Program-made: the position numbers and the translations under genes
NCBI GenBank assembly: GCA_964568625.1
Contig: CAZMQG010000008.1
Location: 1 to 59,560 of the forward strand
Source: JBAZAX01 sp964568625
Lineage (GTDB): Bacteria; Babelota; Babeliae; Babelales; RVW-14
Length of the DNA: 59,560 bases
Direction of reading: 5' to 3'
In this document: positions 37,888-45,719 of the stretch, piece by piece
How the letters are laid out: every line of letters starts with the position of its first letter
Position numbering within the stretch: the stretch's first letter is position 1
Notes under the pieces: model-generated
Database searches by the model: none
The model's input: only the letters and a program-made list of their open reading frames with translations
What the model was told of the DNA's origin: nothing

Positions 37888-38623
37888 CCCCAAGCTTCAA
37901 ACAATATTTATTAATTGCGCAGGTCTCACACTTGGGCGCACGAGGAAGGCAAACATTCTGTCCCCATATAACAAGCAGCTTATTCCACAAAACCCAGCGT
38001 TGGCGCGGCAAAACTTTTTCCAATGCAATCAGTGTCTGCTCTGTCGTTTTAGTTTTAATAATTCCCAGCCTGTTTGAAATTCTATGCACATGAGTATCGA
38101 CACAAATAGCAGGCACATCAAACGCCATCCCCAAAACTAAGTTGGCAGTCTTAGGGCCAATTCCCTTGATTGAAATCAACTCTTCATAAGATCTTGGAAC
38201 TTGACCACCAAATTTTTCGATAAGAGTTTTAGAAACCTCACGAAGAACTTTGGCCTTATTTTTATAAAAACCGGTTCGAAAAATAATTTTTTCCAATTCA
38301 GGCTGTTTTATTTGCAAAATATCTTGCGGGGACGCAAAATACGTCCCAATTTTTTGTGGCATAATCGCGTTTTGTTGCAACACAGTAACTTTTGATGGCT
38401 CGGGCACATTTGGTAATGGGATTTTAGTCATTCTATCAAAAAGATCTCTGACAACATGAATTGTCATGATATCTTTTGCACGCAAGCTCAGCAAGCATGC
38501 GATTAATATTAAAAACGGTTGCTTGCCATATTCATCAATAACGGTATTAATAAGCGGCGGCGAAAATTTTTTAGTCTGCTTATCCAATTCACAAATTATT
38601 TTTTCAAGATTTTTCACTTGCAA
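37874..38623 (-). CDS. nth: Endonuclease III (DNA glycosylase/AP lyase)
   Basis: 249 residues; removes oxidised pyrimidines. The helix-hairpin-helix ISIKGIGPKTANLVLG carries the catalytic Lys in GIGPKTA, and VDTHVHRISNRLG holds the catalytic Asp. The iron-sulfur ligands C-x6-C-x2-C-x5-C are complete in CLPRAPKCETCAINKYC. The protein is about 35 residues longer than E. coli Nth, with a central insertion (about 75-105). It overlaps the 3' end of waaA by 14 bases on the opposite strand. Confidence 0.95.
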   Translation of the reverse strand: MQVKNLEKIICELDKQTKKFSPPLINTVIDEYGKQPFLILIACLLSLRAKDIMTIHVVRDLFDRMTKIPLPNVPEPSKVTVLQQNAIMPQKIGTYFASPQDILQIKQPELEKIIFRTGFYKNKAKVLREVSKTLIEKFGGQVPRSYEELISIKGIGPKTANLVLGMAFDVPAICVDTHVHRISNRLGIIKTKTTEQTLIALEKVLPRQRWVLWNKLLVIWGQNVCLPRAPKCETCAINKYCLKLGVKRF

Positions 38624-38699
38624 GCCTTCCCATCTTTCTGTCTGGTTTTAACTCGATAACTCTAAAATTAAAATAGCAATGAACAGGGCAGTGTTTTGG

Positions 38700-38800
38700 T
38701 AAGACAGTGTCATGCTGCCTGTCGGCCATAGCTCGTTAGAGCGTCGGCTGGAACTAGTTTCAGCCCTGCCCGCCATAGCCTTGGCGACGGCTGGGATCCA
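38700..38800. repeat. GC-rich dispersed repeat
   Basis: Contains CCATAGCCTTGGCGACGG (38773-38790), found exactly again at 49118-49135, and CCCAGCCGTCGCC-type sequence shared with 32042-32095. Sharply richer in G+C than the neighbouring sequence. Confidence 0.75.
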
Positions 38801-38847
38801 TGGATAAATTAATTCCAAATTTTTGTAATTCGATAATAGGGAAAACT

Positions 38848-38881
38848 AATCCATGGATCCTGAAATAAATTCAGGATGACA
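38848..38881. repeat. Palindromic repeat family, copy A
   Basis: ATCCATGGATCCTGAA with the second arm TTCAGGATGACA. It matches copy B (47207-47240) and copy C (53408-53441) along all 34 bases, except for the loop and a paired change in copy B. Confidence 0.85.
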
Positions 38882-39081
38882 AAGCTCTAATCGAAAGAAA
38901 CTTTAGACAAACACAGCCCTTTCTCTAGTTATCGAGTTCGCTTTAATTTAACAATTAATTTTATTCTAAAGTTAAGAGATATTTATAAAGTTTACAAATT
39001 TATTGCACTCATGCAAAATCTCCTGTAAAAATAACATCCACGACCGTACTAATATCGACAATATATTTTGGGGGAATTTTC

Positions 39082-40023
39082 GTGGATTCAAAGATTTTTA
39101 AAGATAAAATAAAAGATTTTCTAGCATATCTCGAAGTTGAAAAGAACGCGTCTATGCACACAATTAGAGCATACTTTGGAGATCTAAAACAACTCGTAAA
39201 ATTTTGGGATCGAACCGCTCAAAAAGAACCCGATCTTAAAGAGGACTTTGAAAAAGTTTTACGACGTTTTGCAATTTCACTTTTTTATCAAAAAATATCG
39301 AAAGCTTCACTCGCTCGTAAAATTTCAGCACTTCGTTCATTCCAAGCTTTTTTGAAGACAAACGGAGAAAATTTAAGTGTAAATTTTAAATCTCCAAGAC
39401 TTGATAAAAAATTACCTGTAACATTAAGTGTTGATGAAATTTTTTATCTGCTTGATACTGTTAAGCTTGAACGATTACCCACAAAACTCCCCTACCGAGA
39501 CAAAGCCATTTTCGAACTCATATATGCAACCGGAGTTCGCTGCTCGGAGGCTGTTGGAATAACCCTTGCAGATATAGACTTTGAAAACAAAACAGTCAGA
39601 GTTATGGGTAAGGGGCGCAAGGAACGGATAGTACTTTTTGGCAAAAAAGCACACAAAAGTATAACCGATTATCTTGAAAAAGAACGGCATCAACTTTTAA
39701 CTGATGAAAATGAAATGCATCTATTTTTAAACAAAAATGGCCGACTATTAACCACCCGCTCCATTCAAAGAATATTTGAAATGTTTAGAAAATTTCTTAA
39801 CGTTAACCGCAATCTAACACCGCATAAAATTCGCCACTCTTTTGCAACACACCTTTTGAACGAAGGTGTAGACCTGCGAATTATTCAAGAACTTCTTGGA
39901 CATAAAACAATTTCTACAACAGAAATTTACACGCATGTTTCAAATCAACACCTTGCAAAAATTTGTAATGAAAAACACCCTCTTAACGACCTTGATTACT
40001 TAGTATTGGATGATAAATTATGA
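39082..40023 (+). CDS. xerD: Tyrosine recombinase XerC/XerD
   Basis: 313 residues, starting at GTG 39082 after a GGGGG ribosome site. N-terminal SAM-like core-binding domain (about 1-95), then the catalytic domain with the full set R (TGVRCSEA), K (MGKGRKER), H-x-x-R (LTPHKIRHSFATHLL), H (LLGHKTISTTE) and Tyr nucleophile (IYTHVS). It resolves chromosome dimers at dif together with FtsK, whose gene is in this window. XerC and XerD are hard to tell apart from sequence alone. The stop TGA overlaps the next ATG by four bases. Confidence 0.93.
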   Translation: MDSKIFKDKIKDFLAYLEVEKNASMHTIRAYFGDLKQLVKFWDRTAQKEPDLKEDFEKVLRRFAISLFYQKISKASLARKISALRSFQAFLKTNGENLSVNFKSPRLDKKLPVTLSVDEIFYLLDTVKLERLPTKLPYRDKAIFELIYATGVRCSEAVGITLADIDFENKTVRVMGKGRKERIVLFGKKAHKSITDYLEKERHQLLTDENEMHLFLNKNGRLLTTRSIQRIFEMFRKFLNVNRNLTPHKIRHSFATHLLNEGVDLRIIQELLGHKTISTTEIYTHVSNQHLAKICNEKHPLNDLDYLVLDDKL

Positions 40024-40898
40024 AAATCTTAACAGCAAACTTTGATAGCCAGTACCAACTTATAGATTCAGGAAACGGTTACAAACTTGAACGGTTTGGT
40101 AACAATGTTGTGGCAAGACCGGACACAAATTGCGTCTGGAAAAGACAAAAACCTGAAACGGAATGGAATAAGGCAAACGCCGTATTTAAAAATTCAGGCT
40201 GGGAGTTTAAGAACAGTTTTAAAGAACCATGGACAATCAACTACAATAAACTCAAAACTGAAGGCATCTGCAAAAATCAAATTGCTATGCAACTCCGAGC
40301 AACAATATCAAAAAATGTGGGGGTTTTCCCCGAACAGTCTGCTCACTGGCTTTGGTTCAGTAGGTTAATAGCCGGAGCAAAAAAACAACCCAATGTTTTA
40401 AATCTTTTTGCCTACACCGGAGCTGCAACACTTTGTGCTGCAGCAGCCGGAGCAAAGGTTTGCCACGTTGACGCTGCAAAATCTACCGTAACATGGGCAA
40501 ATAAAAATCAAGAGATGAGCGGACTTCAAAACGCACCAATCAGATGGATTGTCGACGATTGCACAAAGTTTGTAATGAGAGAAATCAAACGAGGGGTAAA
40601 ATATGATGGCATTATCATGGACCCCCCTGCATTCGGCCGTGACCAGAAAGGCAAAGTTTTTGAATTTGAGAAACAGGTTTGCAACTTATTGGAACTTTGT
40701 AACCAACTGCTAAGCTCGGAGCCACTCTTCTTCATTTTCAATGGCTACTCCATGGGATATTCTGCAACGGTTCTTAAAAATCTTGTTCAAGACTACTTTA
40801 AAGTACCCAAAACCCCTCGAATCGAATTCGGCGAACTGCAAATTGCTGAAATCGGACAGGAACGAAACTTGCCATGCAGCCTGTATGCAAGGTTTTAG
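40020..40898 (+). CDS. SAM-dependent methyltransferase, RlmI/RlmK-like
   Basis: 292 residues. The Rossmann core is visible: motif I NLFAYTGAATLCAAAAGAKV, HVDAAKSTVTWANKNQEMSG, and the catalytic IIMDPPAFGRDQKGKVF. The DPPAFGR motif and VDAA..V.WA..N pattern are those of the class that methylates 23S rRNA cytosines and similar bases (PF10672 type), so an rRNA target is likely. The usual N-terminal PUA domain of RlmI is absent; instead about 110 residues of a different fold precede the core. Translationally coupled to the recombinase gene by ATGA overlap. Confidence 0.87.
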   Translation: MKILTANFDSQYQLIDSGNGYKLERFGNNVVARPDTNCVWKRQKPETEWNKANAVFKNSGWEFKNSFKEPWTINYNKLKTEGICKNQIAMQLRATISKNVGVFPEQSAHWLWFSRLIAGAKKQPNVLNLFAYTGAATLCAAAAGAKVCHVDAAKSTVTWANKNQEMSGLQNAPIRWIVDDCTKFVMREIKRGVKYDGIIMDPPAFGRDQKGKVFEFEKQVCNLLELCNQLLSSEPLFFIFNGYSMGYSATVLKNLVQDYFKVPKTPRIEFGELQIAEIGQERNLPCSLYARF

Positions 40899-40904
40899 CA
40901 GCTT

Positions 40905-40934
40905 TTGACAAATCATATAATCGATTATATGATT
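40905..40934 (+). promoter_or_regulatory. Promoter overlapped by a 24-bp perfect palindrome
   Basis: TTGACA (40905-40910), a 17-base spacer, and TATGAT (40928-40933) form a near-consensus promoter. A 24-base perfect palindrome (40911-40934, half-site AATCATATAATC) fills the spacer and covers the -10, so a protein bound there would block transcription of the ATPase gene at 40983. Confidence 0.8.
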
Positions 40935-40982
40935 TACTAAATAGATAATTAGAGTCGAATAAACCATGGATTAAGGAGCGGC

Positions 40983-42188
40983 ATGATTATTAAAAGAATA
41001 TTATCCGAGAAAGTAAAAGACCTTGCAAAAGTATTTCCTGTTATTGCAATTATGGGCCCTAGGCAATCCGGAAAAACAACTCTAGCAAGAGAATCATTTT
41101 CCAACTACAAATATATCTCTTTGGAAGAACACAGAAATCGTGAAATTGCCGTTAGTGATCCCGGAGCTTTTATTGAGGCACACAAAGACGTCCCAGGACT
41201 GATTTTGGATGAAATTCAGGAAGCCCCTGCCCTTCTATCATACATTCAAACACATGTTGATTTAAACAAAAAACCCGGTTTTTTTATAATAAGCGGATCA
41301 CACAATTTTTTATTAAATGAAAAAATTTCGCAAACGCTTGCCGGAAGAGTTGTGATTTGTACACTATTACCACTATCCATAACCGAAATAATGGCATATC
41401 AAAAAAACTCATCTCTTAAAATGCAAAATCTCGATTCCCTCTCTCTTGATGATGTTTTATTCAAAGGTTGCTACCCATTTATATATTCCGGAGGTGCAAA
41501 CCCAGTTGATTTATATCCTTCATACATAAAAACTTATGTTGAACGTGATGTACGCCAGATAACAAATATTACCGATTTGACTACATTTCAGCGATTTATG
41601 GGTTTATGTGCCGGTAGAATCGGACAAATTTTAAATATAACATCACTCGCCAATGATTGTGGAATATCGGTGTTAACTGCAAAATCATGGCTGTCGATTC
41701 TAGCAGCAAGTTATATAATTTTTTTATTACAACCGCATCACAAAAATTTTAGTAAACGATTAATCAAGTCGCCTAAACTCTATTTCTACGACACAGGTCT
41801 TGCCTGTTCAATTTTGGGCATAGAGGCCACAGACCAGTTAATCAACCACTATCTACGAGGAAATCTTTTTGAAAGTTTTGTGGTTTCAGAATTATGCAAA
41901 CAACGATACAATATCGGACGCGAACCAAGAGTGTATTTTTGGCGTGATCAAACAGGCCACGAAGTTGATTGCATCATTGAAAAAGCTCAGGAATTGATTC
42001 CGGTCGAGATAAAGGTAAATAGTGCAATTTCACAAGATATGTTCAGCGGAATTAATTATTGGAATGAACTCGCCAAAACCAAACACCCGGAAGAATCAAG
42101 CTTCTTGGTTTATGGGGGAAAAGATAATTACAAAATAAAAGCCGGTCATGCGATTTCATGGAGATCAATTGAAAAAGTAAACCAATAG
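40983..42188 (+). CDS. AAA+ ATPase with DUF4143 domain, first paralogue
   Basis: 401 residues. Walker A IMGPRQSGKTTLARE (about 22-36), Walker B GLILDEIQEAP (about 76-86), a winged-helix segment (LNITSLANDCGISVLTAKSW, about 219-238), and the DUF4143 C-terminal half (KLYFYDTGLACSILG, PRVYFWRDQTGHEVDCIIEK, IPVEIKVN) with nuclease-like D/E-x-K spacing. Family members are widespread accessory ATPases of unclear role. AAGGAGCGGC precedes the ATG. The strong promoter with a palindrome suggests tight repression. A paralogue follows at 42594. Confidence 0.9.
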   Translation: MIIKRILSEKVKDLAKVFPVIAIMGPRQSGKTTLARESFSNYKYISLEEHRNREIAVSDPGAFIEAHKDVPGLILDEIQEAPALLSYIQTHVDLNKKPGFFIISGSHNFLLNEKISQTLAGRVVICTLLPLSITEIMAYQKNSSLKMQNLDSLSLDDVLFKGCYPFIYSGGANPVDLYPSYIKTYVERDVRQITNITDLTTFQRFMGLCAGRIGQILNITSLANDCGISVLTAKSWLSILAASYIIFLLQPHHKNFSKRLIKSPKLYFYDTGLACSILGIEATDQLINHYLRGNLFESFVVSELCKQRYNIGREPRVYFWRDQTGHEVDCIIEKAQELIPVEIKVNSAISQDMFSGINYWNELAKTKHPEESSFLVYGGKDNYKIKAGHAISWRSIEKVNQ

Positions 42189-42593
42189 GCTTTTACTTCT
42201 TGAATAACATCGCTTATACGAAGGCTACGTTAAAATCCGACATTTATCTCATGAAATTTCGATATTTATCACGCGAAAATTCGACTTTCAACGTATTATT
42301 TCATTCGAGATAAAAGCCAGCAGAACAATAAATACAAGCTTTTTCTCGGATTAAAAATAAGCCTACTGAGTAAAATTACTCAATTAATTGAGTAAAAACT
42401 GAAAGTCCATTTAAAAAGCCCATAAATTCAAGGATCAAATCAGCCCCTCTTATTTCTAAACCCTACCCCCAAGAACTTGGGGCCCACAAATTATTTTCTG
42501 CAGATTTGACAATATTATTGCTAATTTAGCAATTGCATCTTAATCTTGTGCTAAATCGTTTTTTAAAAGTGATTTAGCACAAGGAATCTATTT
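42189..42593 (+). promoter_or_regulatory. Intergenic region with palindromes upstream of the second ATPase
   Basis: No gene in this 405-base gap. It contains TGAGTAA boxes in alternating orientation (42367-42373, 42376-42382 inverted, 42389-42395), the last two forming the 20-base palindrome TTACTCAATTAATTGAGTAA (42376-42395). Further on are a direct repeat (42441-42490), TTGACA (42506-42511), ATTGCTAA-t-TTAGCAAT (42517-42533), and CTTGTGCTAAATC (42545-42557) facing GATTTAGCACAAG (42571-42583). The last arm overlaps the AAGGA ribosome site (42582-42586), so it could act as an operator or as an RNA hairpin masking the site. Confidence 0.7.
42441..42490. repeat. Direct repeat flanking the second ATPase gene, left copy
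   Basis: About 50 bases, beginning CAGCCCCTCTTATTTCTAAA and containing the palindrome CCCCAAGAACTTGGGG. They recur at 43809-43858 with only a few differences. Its first bases equal the 3' half of the terminator after the second ATPase, so it looks like the remains of another copy's terminator. Confidence 0.9.
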
Positions 42594-43793
42594 ATGTTTA
42601 CAAGAGAAATAAAAAAAACCATAAAGCAGTATTTAAATTTCCCGGTGATTGCAATTATTGGACCACGTCAATCCGGCAAGACAACGTTGGTTAAAATGGC
42701 TTTTCCTAAACACACTTTTGTATCATTTGAAAACCCGAAAACTCGCGAATTTGCAATTAAAGAACCGGAACTTTTTTTGCAAAGTAATGAAAATAAACAT
42801 GGAATAATTATTGATGAATTTCAATATGTCCCTCAAATGCTTTCCTATATTCAACTTGATGCTGATGCAAAAAAGCGAAAAGGCTACTTTATTTTGACAG
42901 GTTCGCAAAATTTTTTAATGAACCAGGCCATCACTCAATCTCTTGCCGGACGTGTTGGAATTTTAACTCTTTTACCTCTGTCGCTTAAAGAATTAACCAA
43001 AAACAAATTACTCGCCGGCCAAGTTGAAGAGGTAATATATAACGGAAGTTATCCACGGCTTTATAAGGAACATTTTAAACCGGAACGACTGTTTCCATCT
43101 TATATACAAACATATATCGAACGCGATGTAAGGCTGTTAGTGAACGTGGGCGACTTGGGCGCATTTCAAAAATTCATTCAACTTTGTGCCGCACGAATTG
43201 GAAATCAATTAAATCTCTCAGAATTAGCAACTGTATGCGGTATAAGTGCCACAACGGCTCGACGCTGGATATCCATTTTACAAGCCAATTTCATTATTTT
43301 TTTACTTGAACCGCATTTTGAAAATTTTAATAAACGATTAACTAAGTTACCCAAACTTTACTTTTACGATACAGGTCTTGCCTGCAACCTCCTACGAATA
43401 AATTCGCCAAAGGATCTTGTCATAGACAAACATTTTGGAGCATTATTTGAATGTTTCATTATTGCCGACATTATGAAACAGTATTTTACCCAAGGTGTAC
43501 GTCCTCCGGTTTATTTTTGGCGCGATACCAATGGACGACTTGAAGTTGATTGTATTATTGACGATGGGAAGAAGCTAATTCCTATCGAAATTAAAAGCAG
43601 CAATAACATTGCATCAGATTTTTTTGATGGATTAAAACAATGGAATGAGTTATCAAGTAAATTCAAGTCCGGAACTCAACCCTCACAAAGGTTTCTTATT
43701 TATGCCGGAAAGCAACCGCAATTACGTGCTGCAGGCACTGTAGTCCCATGGGATAAGAGCGCAAATTTGGTCGAAAAAATAAAGAAGGGCTGA
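42594..43793 (+). CDS. AAA+ ATPase with DUF4143 domain, second paralogue
   Basis: 399 residues, the same plan as the gene at 40983: Walker A IIGPRQSGKTTLVKM, Walker B GIIIDEFQYVP, SLAGRVGILTLLPLSLKELT, winged helix LNLSELATVCGISATTARRW, and the DUF4143 end KLYFYDTGLACNLLR, YFWRDTNGRLEVDCIIDDGK, IPIEIKS. The paralogues are similar throughout but clearly diverged, so the duplication is not recent. AAGGA precedes the ATG inside an inverted repeat. The gene is bracketed by about 50-base direct repeats, and its stop codon lies inside the terminator stem. This compact, bracketed unit suggests it moved or duplicated as a cassette. Confidence 0.9.
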   Translation: MFTREIKKTIKQYLNFPVIAIIGPRQSGKTTLVKMAFPKHTFVSFENPKTREFAIKEPELFLQSNENKHGIIIDEFQYVPQMLSYIQLDADAKKRKGYFILTGSQNFLMNQAITQSLAGRVGILTLLPLSLKELTKNKLLAGQVEEVIYNGSYPRLYKEHFKPERLFPSYIQTYIERDVRLLVNVGDLGAFQKFIQLCAARIGNQLNLSELATVCGISATTARRWISILQANFIIFLLEPHFENFNKRLTKLPKLYFYDTGLACNLLRINSPKDLVIDKHFGALFECFIIADIMKQYFTQGVRPPVYFWRDTNGRLEVDCIIDDGKKLIPIEIKSSNNIASDFFDGLKQWNELSSKFKSGTQPSQRFLIYAGKQPQLRAAGTVVPWDKSANLVEKIKKG

Positions 43794-43822
43794 CAACTTT
43801 TACATCGTCAGCCCTTCTTATT
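43782..43822 (+). terminator. Terminator of the second DUF4143 ATPase
   Basis: AAGAAGGGCTGAC (43782-43794) pairs perfectly with GTCAGCCCTTCTT (43807-43819). The left arm contains the last codons and stop of the ATPase gene. Confidence 0.9.
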
Positions 43823-43858
43823 TCTAAACCCTACCCCCCAAGAACTTGGGGCCCAAAA
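43809..43858. repeat. Direct repeat flanking the second ATPase gene, right copy
   Basis: Matches 42441-42490 with one extra C and a few substitutions. It contains the same CCCCAAGAACTTGGGG palindrome. Confidence 0.9.
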
Positions 43859-43879
43859 AATTTGGGTTAAATGGGTGGA

Positions 43880-43956
43880 TTTGTGTACGCTGTCGTATTC
43901 GACTGCGTGATTGGCTTGTCCGTCGTAGCTACGTTAGAGCGAAGACGGATGTTTTA
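43880..43956. repeat. GC-rich repeat-like segment
   Basis: Contains GTCCGTCGTAGCTACGTTAG with CCGTC facing GACGG (43920-43949). Composition and the GTAGCTnnGnnnGA style recall the other GC-rich repeats in this window, but no long exact match was found. Confidence 0.4.
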
Positions 43957-44940
43957 TTATTTTGCAGCTTTTACTGCATCAAGTTCTATTTTTGTAATAA
44001 GAACAAGTGCTGCCATTTTATTACCGGCTTTCCATTGCGCTTCGGCATATGCCTTATAAGCTGCAAGGGTATTAATACCTTCAAGAACCGGAGACTTAAT
44101 TATCATTTCAAGAGACTTAAGATAATCAACCACTGCTGGTGATGTCTTAACTGCAACCGCATTCAACTCTGCCATTTTAGAAACAACGTTGGCTGGGTTT
44201 GCAATCCATGCATTCAATGCAACCAAAAGATTCTTATCTAATTCTTTTTTACGTGTTTCTTCAGTAGCTGTTGCTGTAACAAGTGCTTTTGCACTGTCAA
44301 ACCATACTGTGTCTAAAACTACTGCTGGCTCAACAACTTCTACTGGAGCTGGTTCAGCCTTTTTCTCTTCTGCTTTTACTGCTTTAGAAGCTGTTTTAAA
44401 CCAGTTAAATGGATTCCACATGGTACCCTGAATTGCTGGAGCTGCCTCAAATTTAGCAGGATTGAAGAAATGGTTAATATCTTGTGTGCTATATTTAACC
44501 CAAGCTCTAACATCGGCTCTTAACTCTTGATTTTCAAGGTTTACATATTCAGCCCGATTTCCAATTCTTTCAATTGCCTCTATTACAATTGCTCTATTTT
44601 CATCAGACTTCTTATCCTTGAAATACTTCTTTATCCAAGGCTTAATATCTTCGTCAACTGCTGTAATTGCAGCGATAACACCTGCAGCATCATTCATGCC
44701 AGAAACTAATACAATAGAAGCAACTTGTGTAACCAAAACATATCTGAGATCATCTCCTGGTTTAAAACTATGCAACTGTTGCTTAATACCTTCTTGAAAT
44801 GCACTACGAGCCTTTTTAAAATCGGCTGAAGAAACCTTCAATTCCTCACGAATTACCTGTGTAGGACTCTTTATCGATGCTGATGCAGCACCAATAAACA
44901 AAGACATAACGGACAACATAAGTTTCTTAGAAAACTTCAT
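43957..44940 (-). CDS. Exported helical protein, function unknown
   Basis: 327 residues from the ATG at 44940, after GGAGGTTTTTCTT; an in-frame ATG at 44955 precedes that site. MKFSKKLMLSVMSLFIGAAS is a signal peptide (cleavage near ASA-SIK). The mature protein is helical and Ala/Lys/Glu-rich, with a Glu/Pro/Val linker (KAEEKKAEPAPVEVVEPAVV, about 192-211). The two helical halves flanking the linker look like separate domains. It lies downstream of, but is separated by a terminator from, three other minus-strand exported proteins. Family not recognised. Confidence 0.82.
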   Translation of the reverse strand: MKFSKKLMLSVMSLFIGAASASIKSPTQVIREELKVSSADFKKARSAFQEGIKQQLHSFKPGDDLRYVLVTQVASIVLVSGMNDAAGVIAAITAVDEDIKPWIKKYFKDKKSDENRAIVIEAIERIGNRAEYVNLENQELRADVRAWVKYSTQDINHFFNPAKFEAAPAIQGTMWNPFNWFKTASKAVKAEEKKAEPAPVEVVEPAVVLDTVWFDSAKALVTATATEETRKKELDKNLLVALNAWIANPANVVSKMAELNAVAVKTSPAVVDYLKSLEMIIKSPVLEGINTLAAYKAYAEAQWKAGNKMAALVLITKIELDAVKAAK

Positions 44941-45011
44941 AAGAAAAACCTCCATAAAAATATAACTGTTATAACCTCACAATTTTCTACTAATTGTAAT
45001 TATGATAGCAG

Positions 45012-45042
45012 AAAAAAAAGGGGGGCGCAAAGGCCCCCCTTT
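45012..45042 (-). terminator. Intrinsic terminator of the 48725-45204 operon
   Basis: On the minus strand AAAGGGGGGC pairs with GCCCCCCTTT around a 6-base loop and is followed by a run of T (plus-strand A 45012-45019). A second, bulged inverted repeat (CCCCGAATTTTGAA 45113-45126 with TTCAAAAGTTCGGGG 45148-45162) lies between it and the operon. Confidence 0.9.
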
Positions 45043-45203
45043 CCAGGAATAAATGCCATTTTTTTAGCACAAACACAATTATTCTACAAATAAGACCTAT
45101 TCATAAGAAAGCCCCCGAATTTTGAAAATAAAGCACAAGATTTTAAGTTCAAAAGTTCGGGGACAATATATAAAAACACACGTTAACTTATAATTTTATG
45201 CAA

Positions 45204-45704
45204 TTACTTTGTAGCCTCTTTAATCATAGCAACCACCTTGTCAACAGCGCCTTGTAGCATAGCTAGGTTCGCCGCTCCAGGATTCAAATTTTTCTTTATA
45301 ACATTTTCCAACAAAGGAATAGCTGTCTTTAGATTACCAACTGTTTTTAATATATCCTCTGCCGCAGCCAAATCCCTTCCTGCAACTAATTCTGGGGCCC
45401 CACCTCCCACTTGTAATTTGGATATATCCTTCAACAACCCTTCAATCTCTGCTTTGGTAATATCTGCAATATCTGAAAAATCATGCTGCGCAAGTTTTTT
45501 CCCATGCAAAGTCGTCGCTAAAATTCCAGAATCAATGCTAGCTAAATCTCCTTTTCCAACTTTATCCTCTAAGCCTTTAACTTGTTGAATCGCTTTTTCA
45601 ACTGCTGGAATTAACGCTTTGCCTTCAATATCACTTATTGCATTACAAGCAGAACCAACAGTTAAAAATACTAAACATATGATAAATTTATTTTTAAATA
45701 TCAT
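45204..45704 (-). CDS. Small exported helical protein, function unknown
   Basis: 166 residues. MIFKNKFIICLVFLTVGSAC carries a signal peptide; the Cys at 20 in VGSAC could be a weak lipobox. The mature part is helical with the pattern PAVEKAIQQVKGLEDKVGKG, and ends KVVAMIKEATK. GAAGGGAC precedes the ATG. It lies 15 bases after the 479-residue protein gene, so it is in the same operon. No family recognised. Confidence 0.82.
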   Translation of the reverse strand: MIFKNKFIICLVFLTVGSACNAISDIEGKALIPAVEKAIQQVKGLEDKVGKGDLASIDSGILATTLHGKKLAQHDFSDIADITKAEIEGLLKDISKLQVGGGAPELVAGRDLAAAEDILKTVGNLKTAIPLLENVIKKNLNPGAANLAMLQGAVDKVVAMIKEATK

Positions 45705-45719
45705 GTTTTATTGTCCCTT

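Larger units (their letters stand above)
38650..38938. mobile_element. MITE-like element with 12-bp terminal inverted repeats
   Basis: AACTCGATAACT (38650-38661) and AGTTATCGAGTT (38927-38938) are perfect inverted termini of a 289-base unit with no gene. Weaker likeness continues inward (CAGGGCAGTGTTTTGG on the left, AGGGCTGTGTTTGTC on the right when inverted). It contains a GC-rich repeat (about 38700-38800) and the palindromic ATCCATGGATCC repeat (38848-38881), so it may be a nest of older insertions. The rest of the 458-base gap before xerC/D is plain AT-rich sequence. Confidence 0.55.

Noticed and set aside
38650..38938. Considered a larger insertion sequence
   Set aside because: No transposase ORF or remnant is present within it; only a MITE-like element can be supported.
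43846..44142. Plus-strand ORFs of 62-98 residues after the second ATPase
   Set aside because: They begin in the repeat region and run antisense into the exported protein gene, without a ribosome site.
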